A DNA stretch of 64,000 bases from an uncultured Prevotella sp. (GTDB taxonomy: Bacteria > Bacteroidota > Bacteroidia > Bacteroidales > Bacteroidaceae), in assembly GCA_934256705.1 (NCBI GenBank), contig CAKQPF010000011.1, positions 12,807 through 76,806 on the forward strand. The letters are read 5' to 3'. Numbering within the stretch: the first letter of the stretch is position 1; each line of letters starts with the position of its first letter. Position numbers and translations under genes: made by a program. This document shows positions 41,836 through 48,931 of the stretch, piece by piece. Under the pieces are notes generated by a model. The model was not told the origin of the DNA and made no database searches. It saw only the letters and a list, made by a program, of their open reading frames with translations.

Positions 41836-42873
41836 TTACTTTGCAGTGGCACAGCGCTTGATGGTATCCACTACCACCTGTATCTGCTCAGGGCGGCCGA
41901 GAGTAATGCGCAAGCAATCTTCGAGTCCCTTGTCAGACATGAACTTTATCTTGTAGTCCTGTTCTGCCATTGCCTTCTTCAAGTCTTCCTTGATGGCGGT
42001 AGGATACTTGATGAGGATGAAGTTTGCACAGCTCTTGTATATCTTGAAACCAGGGATATTGCCCAGTTCCTTCTTGAAAAGCTGGCGGTCCCATTCCATC
42101 TGGTCTGCCACGTTACGATAGTGTTCGTCGCTTTCGAGCGCAGCAAGTGCCACGGCTTCAGAGAAACGGTTGTAGCCAAGATATTTGTTGCAGTAGCTGA
42201 GGAACATATCATGTCCAGCACCGATAAATCCGAATCCCACGCGAAGACCAGGGAGACCATAGAATTTACTCAGTGTTCTTGCGATGATGAGGTTGTTGTA
42301 TTTCATCACGAGAGGAGCGATATAGTCGGTGTCTGTGGTGATGAAACTTGCGTAAGCCTCGTCCACGAAGACCATAGTGTCTGAAGGAATGTTCTCCATT
42401 ATGCGTCCTATTTCCTCGGAAGTGAGACTGTTTCCGGTAGGATTGTTAGGGGAAGCGAGGAGGAGCATACGTGGATGTATGCGGTTGGTATATTCTATTA
42501 CCTCATCGACATTGTAAGTGAAGGTGTCTTCAGTCTCGTAGAGTGGGTACATCTGGAATGAACCTCCGCATTCGCCAGCTACGCGATTGTAGTACCACCA
42601 TGAAAATTCTGGGATGAGAATGGTCTTGTTTTCTCCTTCCATAAGGAAATAGTGAATGGCATTCTTGAGCATTTCCTCACCGCCATAGCCCAGAAGGATC
42701 TGTTCTTCAGGTACATTGTATATCTCCGAAAGACGTACAGTAACAACGCTTTTCTTTCCTTCGTCATATATTCTGGTGTAGAAGCAAAGCGTTTCTGGGT
42801 CGAATTCCTTTATGGCTTTGATGACTTTTTCTGAAGGTTGGAAATTAAATTCGTTTCTGTCTAGAAAGTTCAT
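41836..42873 (-). CDS. HisC/CobD-like PLP-dependent aminotransferase or decarboxylase
   Basis: 345 residues of fold type I. PLP-site motifs: ASPNNPTGNSLTSEEIG, MVFVDEAYASF and IARTLSKFYGLPGLRVGFGF, with the Schiff-base lysine in SKFYG. It resembles both histidinol-phosphate aminotransferase (HisC) and CobD, the threonine-phosphate decarboxylase. No other histidine gene is nearby, and it lies among glycan genes beside a LicC-like nucleotidyltransferase. A role in making a phospho-amino-alcohol, for instance from phosphoserine or phosphothreonine, is an inference. A promoter -7 box lies at 42912-42905. Confidence 0.8.
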   Translation of the reverse strand: MNFLDRNEFNFQPSEKVIKAIKEFDPETLCFYTRIYDEGKKSVVTVRLSEIYNVPEEQILLGYGGEEMLKNAIHYFLMEGENKTILIPEFSWWYYNRVAGECGGSFQMYPLYETEDTFTYNVDEVIEYTNRIHPRMLLLASPNNPTGNSLTSEEIGRIMENIPSDTMVFVDEAYASFITTDTDYIAPLVMKYNNLIIARTLSKFYGLPGLRVGFGFIGAGHDMFLSYCNKYLGYNRFSEAVALAALESDEHYRNVADQMEWDRQLFKKELGNIPGFKIYKSCANFILIKYPTAIKEDLKKAMAEQDYKIKFMSDKGLEDCLRITLGRPEQIQVVVDTIKRCATAK

Positions 42874-42904
42874 ATTTGATTTTATATTTGTTTTTTTTAT
42901 TCTG

Positions 42905-42912
42905 CAAAGGTA
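42905..42912 (-). promoter_or_regulatory. -7 box of the PLP enzyme gene
   Basis: TACCTTTG followed by CAGAA on the minus strand fits the TAnnTTTG -7 element, 32 bases before the start codon. No clear -33 TTTG is seen at 19-21 bases. Confidence 0.55.
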
Positions 42913-43002
42913 CGTTTTTTTTCTTGATTACGACGTATGTAGGTGTGAAAACTTGGATTTTATCGTGAAATTACCATGTGAAACGCTGGAAAAGCGTAGT
43001 AT

Positions 43003-43404
43003 TCAGTCCTTTTTCTTATAGACGAAATGCAATAGGGTGAAGTTTATTGGCACGGCAGAACACATTGCCACGAGTGCCGCCCACTCCTTTGGAATGCCCA
43101 TATTGAGGTAAATCGCGAGGAAGCATTGCTGCACTAAGTAGTTGACCACATGGGAACCGCCGAATCCTGTCAGCCTTTTCCATGACGGACGACTGCGGAA
43201 TGTCCAGTAGCTGGTGATGATAAAGTTGCAGCAGAACGACACGAAATAGCCGATAGTGTTAGCCACAAACTCGTTCAACCACAGTATGCAGACGAGATAT
43301 ACGGCGTACTGTATGCCTACAGCCAGCACTCCGTTGACGCAGAAGCGTAGGAACTGTCCGTATTTAGGGTCGCTGTCGTATAGTTCTTTCAGTCTTTTTA
43401 TCAT
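43003..43404 (-). CDS. GtrA-like membrane protein
   Basis: 133 residues with four hydrophobic helices. YGQFLRFCVNGVLAVGIQYA at the start and IGYFVSFCCNFIITSYWTFR in the middle are characteristic of GtrA. Family members are thought to flip undecaprenyl-phosphate-linked sugars across the inner membrane or support such transport. It lies between a GT2 gene and the PLP enzyme gene. Confidence 0.9.
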   Translation of the reverse strand: MIKRLKELYDSDPKYGQFLRFCVNGVLAVGIQYAVYLVCILWLNEFVANTIGYFVSFCCNFIITSYWTFRSRPSWKRLTGFGGSHVVNYLVQQCFLAIYLNMGIPKEWAALVAMCSAVPINFTLLHFVYKKKD

Positions 43405-43451
43405 TTCTTTTCAGTGGTGTCAGGTGGCGCTTTCAATCTTCCGGTCGGTCG

Positions 43452-44216
43452 TTATTTCTTTATGAAGGCCCTAATCACGAACCACAGGTGCATCCACACC
43501 GCGGTGAACAGTCCGTAATGGCATTGCATCACGCGGAATCTCTCTATGAGCGATGCGCGATGATTCTTCACTGACATTCCGCCATCGAGGTAGGAACAGA
43601 GCGTGAGGTGGGAGTTGTGTATCTCGCGTTTGTTTTGCTCTGCCAGCTTCATCACTCTGATACACCAGTCCACATCTGCGGATAAGCGGTATTTCATGTC
43701 GTAATGCACGTGTTTGCAGATGTCTGTATTGGCATAGAAAGACTGATGGCAGACCAGCATTCCATGCTTGAAACTCTTCCAATCAAGATGCTCCGGCGGA
43801 GCGAGACGTCTCTTCCGTATGAATTCTCCTGCCTCGTTCACGATGTCGGTGTCGCCGTATATGATGCCGGGTAGTTCCTTCTTGCCTTCCATTTGCTTGG
43901 CGATGTCAGCCAGAGTGGTGTCAGAAGCGAATATGTCGCCGGCATTCAGGAATATGATATAGTTGCCCAAGGACAGGTCAATGCCTTTATTCATGGCATC
44001 ATAGAGCCCTTTGTCCTTCTCGCAAATGATGCGGATGGAGTGGGGCGACTGCATTTCAGCATACTTCTTCGCCTTCTCTACTGTGTCGTCTTTCGACATT
44101 CCGTCGATGATGAGGTGGTCTATATGCGGATAGGTCTGGCGAAGCACGCTGTCAAGCGTCCGGTCTATGTATTGGCTTGCATTGTAAGTGCAGGTAATGA
44201 TGGTAAATGTCAGCAT
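43452..44216 (-). CDS. Family 2 glycosyltransferase (WcaA-like)
   Basis: 254 residues starting MLTFTIITCTYNASQYIDRT, with HLIIDGMSKDDTVEKA, EKDKGLYDAMNKGIDLSLGN and YIIFLNAGDIFA as the metal site. It resembles the GT2 at 38137 but is clearly distinct. It is the first gene of the minus-strand cluster and has a promoter 20 bases before its start. It probably adds a sugar to the surface polymer. Confidence 0.9.
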   Translation of the reverse strand: MLTFTIITCTYNASQYIDRTLDSVLRQTYPHIDHLIIDGMSKDDTVEKAKKYAEMQSPHSIRIICEKDKGLYDAMNKGIDLSLGNYIIFLNAGDIFASDTTLADIAKQMEGKKELPGIIYGDTDIVNEAGEFIRKRRLAPPEHLDWKSFKHGMLVCHQSFYANTDICKHVHYDMKYRLSADVDWCIRVMKLAEQNKREIHNSHLTLCSYLDGGMSVKNHRASLIERFRVMQCHYGLFTAVWMHLWFVIRAFIKK

Positions 44217-44242
44217 TATTTATTAAAGATGTAAAATCGATA

Positions 44243-44274
44243 CAAAAGTACTAATTTTTATCCGTTTCAGCAAG
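44243..44274 (-). promoter_or_regulatory. Promoter of the minus-strand glycan cluster
   Basis: On the minus strand CTTG (44274-44271), 20 bases, then TACTTTTG (44250-44243), one mismatch from the Bacteroidetes consensus. The start codon at 44216 follows about 20 bases after the expected transcription start. A plus-strand TACTTTTG at 44314-44321 points the other way, toward the transposase. Confidence 0.65.
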
Positions 44275-44375
44275 AAAACATCGAGACATCTTCTCCATTT
44301 CACTTTTTTTCCTTACTTTTGTGCTGAAATCACTCTGACGATTAGGTCTTTGCTTATACCGAGCACTGCGTGATA

Positions 44376-44507
44376 ACGTCAAGATTAGGTTGGAAGCCTA
44401 TATCCAGCGTAACGAGATTGCGTCAAGATTGGGCAGGAAACCTTTACAGAACGCAAAGAGATAGCGTCAAGATTAGGCTGGAAGCCTATACCGAGCGTAG
44501 CGAGAGT
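44376..44507 (+). repeat. Three degenerate 44-bp tandem units beside the transposase
   Basis: CGTCAAGATTAGG-type units start near 44376, 44420 and 44464, spaced by 44 bp, each with a GGAAGCCT-like and an AGCGTAGCGAGA-like part. The third unit is the start of the 98-bp inverted repeat of the element. The first two look like decayed copies of its end. Confidence 0.65.
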
Positions 44508-45164
44508 AACCCGGGACGAAGTCTCGGGATTTAAATCAAATAGGAATCGGCTGTCTGGAAGACAGTACCAAAACCAACGATAACCCCAAATTAAAACTAT
44601 CAGATGAGTCACATCAGCCTAACCTACCATGTCGTCTGGAGGACTAAAAGAAGTCAGAGGACGATTTTCGAAGAGCATGAAAGAGACCTCTATGCTTACA
44701 TTTTCGGAATATGTAAGGAGAAGAAATGCACTCTCTATCGCATAAATTCCATGCCAGATCATGTGCATATGTGTGTGGAGGTTCATCCTTCTATCTCTGT
44801 CAGTGATTTCGTTAAGGCTGTCAAGCAGGAGACTTCTCATTGGATAAAAGGTCATAGAGAATGGTTTCCGATGTTTGATTCTTGGGGTAATGGGTATGCG
44901 GCATTTACTTATTCGGTTAAAGATAGACCAGCAGTGATTGGATATGTGAAGGCTCAAAAGGAACACCATAAACTGAGAAGCTTCGCTGAAGAGTATCGCA
45001 GCCTGCTCATGGAGTTTGGGCTTAATCCTGATAATGACAGGTTTCTTGAGGATTAAATGCTTGAGGGGTACTGTCTTCCAGACAGCTGTTTGTATGTCTT
45101 TTTTAATCCCGAGACTTCGTCCCGGGTTACTCTCGCTTCGCTCGGTATAGGCTTCCAGCCTAAT
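44472..45164 (+). mobile_element. IS200-like REP-associated element with 98-bp inverted repeats
   Basis: The left end (44472-44569) and right end (45067-45164) are nearly perfect inverted copies. Each consists of ATTAGGCTGGAAGCCTATAC, GAGCG(A/T)AGCGAGAGTAACC, CCGGGACGAAGTCTCGGG and CTGTCTGGAAGACAGTACC, three small hairpins in a row. They frame a single Y1 transposase gene. The layout is that of RAYT/REPIN systems, in which the transposase moves short hairpin elements. A solo copy is at 62521-62615. Confidence 0.8.
44604..45056 (+). CDS. REP-associated tyrosine transposase (IS200/Y1 HUH family)
   Basis: 150 residues. MSHISLTYHVVWRTKRSQRT is the usual start; the HUH metal motif is in MPDHVHMCVEVHP (His53/His55 region) and the probable catalytic tyrosine is in IGYVKAQKEHH (near residue 114). 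The C-terminal FLEEYRSLLMEFGL-like end is the family norm. Y1 transposases cut single-stranded DNA at hairpins. Both ends are present and the gene seems intact, so it may be active. It is flanked by inverted REP-like repeats. Confidence 0.9.
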   Translation: MSHISLTYHVVWRTKRSQRTIFEEHERDLYAYIFGICKEKKCTLYRINSMPDHVHMCVEVHPSISVSDFVKAVKQETSHWIKGHREWFPMFDSWGNGYAAFTYSVKDRPAVIGYVKAQKEHHKLRSFAEEYRSLLMEFGLNPDNDRFLED

Positions 45165-45180
45165 CTACTGGGGCTTCTAT

Positions 45181-45266
45181 CTCTCAAGATGATTCGTACA
45201 ATCAAATCTACCGTGGTTTCTCTCTCTCAAGATGGTTCGTGCAATCAAATCTACCGTGGCATTTCT
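45181..45266 (+). repeat. 43-bp direct repeat, two units
   Basis: CTCTCAAGATGATTCGTACA at 45181 and CTCTCAAGATGGTTCGTGCA at 45224 begin two adjacent 43-bp units that both run through ATCAAATCTACCGTGG. They lie just right of the REP-associated element and before the GH140-like gene. No coding role is seen. Confidence 0.75.
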
Positions 45267-45368
45267 CTCTTGATGGGTACCGCATTTCCGTCCTTCGAGA
45301 CGCTAAAGCAAATGCTCTGTAAAGTATCGTACATTCTTTGAAAATCAATAAAACTAACTCCATACAAA

Positions 45369-46862
45369 ATGAAAAAATCAATTATTCTGACTCTTCTCGC
45401 TTTCCTCTCCCTGCCCATGATGGGCAAGGTGTGGGACTTGAAAGTTTCTGAAAATCATCGTTTTCTGCAGTATGCTGACGGCACTCCGTTCTTCTGGCTT
45501 GGCGATACAGGATGGCTTTTGCCACAAAGACTCGACCAGTATGAGGCAGGCGGTTACCTCTCACGCGCCGCCAAAGCAGGATATAATGTCGTGCAGGTGC
45601 AGGTGCTGAATGGCGTTCCTGCGATGAATGCTTACGGACAATACTCCAATAATCCGCAAAAACCGTGGGATTTCTCATGCTTCGACAAGGCAAAATCATC
45701 AAAGCAATCAACCACTACTATGATGAATAACCCTCTGACTGTCAATTACTGGGACCACATGGATAACATCATCCGCATGGCAGAGCGTCAGAATATCTAC
45801 ATCGGCATGGTTTGCATCTGGGGCGGACTCGTGAAAAGCGGAGCAATCGACGTGGAAGGAGCGAAAGCCTACGGCAGATTCCTCGCTCAAAGATACAAGG
45901 ATTTCCCGAATATAATCTGGATTATAGGCGGTGACATCCAGGGAAATATCAAGTCGGAAGTGTGGTCTGCCTTGGCAGAAACCATCAAGTCGATAGACAA
46001 AAAGCACCTTATGACTTTCCATCCGCGCGGTCGCTACACATCTGCAAAATGGTGGTCGCAAGCGCCTTGGATTGATTTCCATATGTACCAGTCGGGACAT
46101 CGTGCCTACGGACAGCGTATGGGAAACAAGGATTATCCAATTCCTGACAATACAGAGGAAGACTGCTGGATGTACGTAGATTCCACATGGGCTTACAAAC
46201 CGATAAAGCCAGTCATCGACGGCGAGCCATCCTATGAGGACATACCTATCGGATTGCATTTCCCGGAGGGACCTCGCTGGCAGGCAAGTGATGTACGTCG
46301 TTATGCTTACTGGGACGTTTTTGCCGGTGCTTTCGGTCATACGTATGGTCATAATGCCATAATGCAGATGGCAAAACCAGGCTATGCAGTGGCTTATTCC
46401 GACAAATCAAAAGCATGGTATGAGGCTCAGCAAGATGCTGGCTATCAGCAGATGAAGTATCTCAAGGCACTTATGCTCTCGTTCCCATTCTTCGAACGAG
46501 TGCCCGATCAGCAGATTATCGCTTCAGACAATGGAACTCGCTACGACAGACTCATCGCCACGCGCGGCAATGACTATCTGATGGTCTATAATTACACCTC
46601 GCGCAACATGAATATCGACCTCGGAAAAATCTCCGGAAAGCAAAAGAACGTATGGTGGATGGATGCTTCCACTGGCAATCTTACTTACCTCGGCAAGCAC
46701 GATAGTAAGGTGATAACCTTCCGCCTTCAGCAGAATCCGAGACTGGGGGTGCATGATGGAGTGCTGATTGCTGTCGATGCGGAAAAGAATTACCTCTCTG
46801 CGGAGCAGGAAAACGTCCTCGTTCCTATCAAGGAAAAAGGCAAAAAGGACCTTACGGAATAA
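45369..46862 (+). CDS. Secreted glycoside hydrolase, GH140-like (DUF4038)
   Basis: 497 residues with a signal peptide (SIILTLLAFLSLPMMG) and the DUF4038 start HRFLQYADGTPFFWLGDTGW. The catalytic barrel includes IIWIIGGDIQG, DFHMYQSGH and KPVIDGEPSYEDIP, and the C-terminus has a beta domain (YLMVYNYTSRNMNIDLGKIS) of the putative collagen-binding type. GH140 was defined by an apiosidase acting on rhamnogalacturonan-II, but many members have other plant-glycan targets. It is expected in the periplasm or on the surface. It stands alone, not in a polysaccharide utilisation locus. Confidence 0.85.
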   Translation: MKKSIILTLLAFLSLPMMGKVWDLKVSENHRFLQYADGTPFFWLGDTGWLLPQRLDQYEAGGYLSRAAKAGYNVVQVQVLNGVPAMNAYGQYSNNPQKPWDFSCFDKAKSSKQSTTTMMNNPLTVNYWDHMDNIIRMAERQNIYIGMVCIWGGLVKSGAIDVEGAKAYGRFLAQRYKDFPNIIWIIGGDIQGNIKSEVWSALAETIKSIDKKHLMTFHPRGRYTSAKWWSQAPWIDFHMYQSGHRAYGQRMGNKDYPIPDNTEEDCWMYVDSTWAYKPIKPVIDGEPSYEDIPIGLHFPEGPRWQASDVRRYAYWDVFAGAFGHTYGHNAIMQMAKPGYAVAYSDKSKAWYEAQQDAGYQQMKYLKALMLSFPFFERVPDQQIIASDNGTRYDRLIATRGNDYLMVYNYTSRNMNIDLGKISGKQKNVWWMDASTGNLTYLGKHDSKVITFRLQQNPRLGVHDGVLIAVDAEKNYLSAEQENVLVPIKEKGKKDLTE

Positions 46863-46939
46863 GCAAAAAGTAGGATTTTGAAAAGCATTCCATGCAGATA
46901 TGAGCCTTTCAAAAGGCTGATGATTTTGCTAAAAAGCTG

Positions 46940-47160
46940 CAAGGAAAAAGAGAACAAAAAATGATAGTTTTGTTATCATTTTCCAATAGCTAAGCTTTCG
47001 CGTTGTAAAAGCATAGTTATTGCGTTGTAAAAGCATAGTTATTACAGTGTAAAAGCATAGTTATTACACGGTAAAAGCTATGCTTTTGCAACCTATTCAT
47101 AATCAAGTGGTTGCAAAGGCTCTTTTGTTGCTTTTGCAAAAACAGGAAAATCGAACAATT
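46940..47160. repeat. 22-bp phased repeat element, locus D (clearest copy)
   Basis: After AAGGAAAAAGAGAACAAAAA, units start at 46984, 47005, 47027, 47049 and 47071. Three consecutive ones share GTAAAAGCATAGTTATT plus five variable bases with exact 22-bp spacing. The fifth (GTAAAAGCTATGCTTTTGC) is itself palindromic. The right flank has CATAATCAAGTGGTTGCAA and AGGAAAATCGAACAA. It lies between the GH140-like gene and tRNA-Leu. Confidence 0.85.
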
Positions 47161-47260
47161 ATAAGAAGCGTAACGCACAATAAAGAAATAACAGCCTCCC
47201 TTTCGAGAAGCTGTTATGTATCAATAATCATTATGATATTTAGTCACCTTGTTGGGCAAG

Positions 47261-47344
47261 TGAAGAGGAGGAGACTCGAACTCCCACGTCACAATTGACA
47301 CTACCCCCTCAAAGTAGCGCGTCTACCAATTCCGCCACCTCTCC
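47261..47344 (-). tRNA. tRNA-Leu (anticodon GAG)
   Basis: Read on the minus strand: acceptor GGAGAGG pairing with CCTCTTC, D-arm with GGCGGAATTGGTAGACGC, anticodon arm CTACT-TTGAGGG-GGTAG with anticodon GAG, a long variable arm typical of leucine tRNAs, and the T-arm GGAGTTCGAGTCTCC. CCA is not encoded. A very good promoter lies just upstream. Confidence 0.93.
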
Positions 47345-47391
47345 AGTTGCATTTTTTAAGTGCTTAGCTCTTCATTTCTGAATTGCGGACG

Positions 47392-47423
47392 CAAAGGTAC
47401 GACTTTTTTCTGAATTGACCAAA
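47392..47423 (-). promoter_or_regulatory. Promoter of tRNA-Leu
   Basis: On the minus strand TTTG (47423-47420), 20 bases, TACCTTTG (47399-47392), matching the full Bacteroidetes consensus. The tRNA 5' end at 47344 lies about 40 bases after the expected start. Confidence 0.75.
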
Positions 47424-47604
47424 CATTTCATCGATTTCTTTGATTTTTTTATTTGTTTCCTCCTTTTCCTGCATTAGTGAAAGTTGTATGATGGCATTCT
47501 TTGATTCTTCTTCCCTTGTGCCAGGAGCCCGTCTCCTGATATGTGCAGCCACGGCTTTTAATTTCTTTTCACTATATAAATTAGGTGTATTCCCGAATTA
47601 TTAG

Positions 47605-47612
47605 TATCTTTG
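47605..47612 (+). promoter_or_regulatory. Promoter of the Mrp-like ATPase gene
   Basis: TATCTTTG followed by CACA is a good -7 box; TTAG (47581-47584), one mismatch from TTTG, lies 20 bases upstream. The start codon is at 47644. Confidence 0.6.
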
Positions 47613-47643
47613 CACATTGTAAAACAAAACAATAAATACAATC

Positions 47644-48741
47644 ATGACATTATATCCTAAACTCATAACTGACGCTTTGGCGACAGTGACTTACGCTGGT
47701 ACGAAGAAAAATCTGATAGAGAGCGAGATGCTCGCCGACACTCCAAGCATCAATGGTAACAAGGTGAAGATAGTACTCATCTTCCCTCGCGATACTGACC
47801 CATTCCTCAAATCCACTGTCAAGGCGGCTGAGGCTGCCATCCACTATTATGTAGGCAAAGAGGTTGAGGTGGAAATCGAACTGGAATACAAGTCGGCTCC
47901 ACGTCCGGAGGTGGGCAAGCTCCTTCCGCAGGTGAAGAATGTCATCGCTGTCAGCTCAGGTAAAGGTGGAGTGGGAAAGAGCACCGTCTCCGCAAACCTT
48001 GCCATCTCCCTCGCACGTCTCGGTTATAAGGTGGGACTTCTCGACACCGATATCTTCGGTCCTTCAATGCCTAAGATGTTCAATGTGGAGGATGAACGCC
48101 CTTGGGCAGAGGAAAAGGACGGCCGACAGCTCATCGTTCCGGTGGAGCAGTATGGCGTGAAGTTACTCAGCATCGGTTTCTTCGTCAACAAGGACACGGC
48201 TACTCTCTGGCGTGGCGGCATGGCCTGCTCTGCTCTCAAGCAGCTCATCGCTGATGCAGACTGGGGCGATCTCGACTTTTTCATCCTCGATACACCTCCT
48301 GGCACCAGCGATATTCATCTCTCATTGCTTCAGACTCTCGCTATCACAGGAGCCATTATCGTCAGCACTCCGCAGCAGGTGGCACTGGCAGATGCACGCA
48401 AGGGTATAGATATGTACACCAATGACAAGGTCAATGTGCCTATCCTCGGACTCGTGGAGAATATGGCTTGGTTTACTCCTGCTGAACTGCCAGAGAATCG
48501 TTACTACATCTTCGGAAAGGAAGGATGCAAGAATCTCGCTAAGGAGATGAATGTGCCTCTTCTTGCTCAGATACCATTGGTGCAGGGAATCTGTGAGAAT
48601 GGCGATTCTGGTACACCGGCAGCTCTCGATGTAGCCTCACCTACAGGACAGGCTTTCATCGCTCTTGCTCAAAGCGTTGTGACTGTAGTCAATCGCAGAA
48701 ACAAGGAGCAGGCTCCAACGCAGATAGTAGGAACGAAGTAA
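47644..48741 (+). CDS. apbC: Mrp/NBP35-type iron-sulfur carrier ATPase
   Basis: 365 residues: an N-terminal DUF59-like alpha/beta domain (to about residue 90), then a deviant P-loop ATPase with VSSGKGGVGKSTVSANLA, LDTDIFGPSMPKMF and FILDTPPGTSDIHLSL. Mrp/ApbC proteins load Fe-S clusters onto target proteins. The CxxC pair that bridges the cluster in E. coli ApbC is missing: the corresponding stretch reads ENMAWFTPAELPENRYYIFG. This looks like the Bacteroidetes form of the family. A promoter lies 30 bases upstream. Confidence 0.9.
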   Translation: MTLYPKLITDALATVTYAGTKKNLIESEMLADTPSINGNKVKIVLIFPRDTDPFLKSTVKAAEAAIHYYVGKEVEVEIELEYKSAPRPEVGKLLPQVKNVIAVSSGKGGVGKSTVSANLAISLARLGYKVGLLDTDIFGPSMPKMFNVEDERPWAEEKDGRQLIVPVEQYGVKLLSIGFFVNKDTATLWRGGMACSALKQLIADADWGDLDFFILDTPPGTSDIHLSLLQTLAITGAIIVSTPQQVALADARKGIDMYTNDKVNVPILGLVENMAWFTPAELPENRYYIFGKEGCKNLAKEMNVPLLAQIPLVQGICENGDSGTPAALDVASPTGQAFIALAQSVVTVVNRRNKEQAPTQIVGTK

Positions 48742-48744
48742 GGA

Positions 48745-48905
48745 TTGGCGGTTGTTGGTTGTTGGTTATCGGTTGTTGCTTGTCGGTTTATGGTTATCGG
48801 TTGTAGGTTTTATGAAAAGAATCTCAACAGTCCGCCACTGTGCCAACGGCTTTTACCGTTGGTTACCATCCGCCCACAACCAACGCCAATCTTAAAGCAA
48901 CCAAA
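48745..48905. repeat. GGTT low-complexity arms around a hairpin element (copy 5)
   Basis: GGTTGTTGGTTGTTGGTTAT (48754 on) is mirrored weakly by CCACAACCAACGCCAATC after position 48870. Between them, GCCACTGTG (48834-48842) is followed by CCAACGG-CTTTTA-CCGTTGG (48843-48862), a fully paired stem different from the other copies. The stem ends 69 bases before the alpha-2-macroglobulin start codon. Confidence 0.7.
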
Positions 48906-48931
48906 CACCACGAAAATAAGGAGGACATGAT

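Noticed and set aside
40862..42873. Aminoethylphosphonate pathway
   Set aside because: A PntC-like nucleotidyltransferase and a transaminase would fit, but no PEP mutase or phosphonopyruvate decarboxylase is in the window, so phosphonate synthesis is not supported here.
44385..44612. Small ORFs ending in NPETSSRVTLASLG-type sequence (also at 45057 and 62447)
   Set aside because: They are translations of the REP-like hairpin modules on either strand, not proteins.
45181..45266. 43-bp direct repeat as an integration (att) site
   Set aside because: There is no integrase, no tRNA overlap, and the copies are adjacent; local duplication is the simpler explanation.
46984..47092. CRISPR-like regular repeats
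   Set aside because: Units are 22 bp with no unique spacers, orientation flips between units, and there are no cas genes nearby. This is a phased tandem element, not a CRISPR array.
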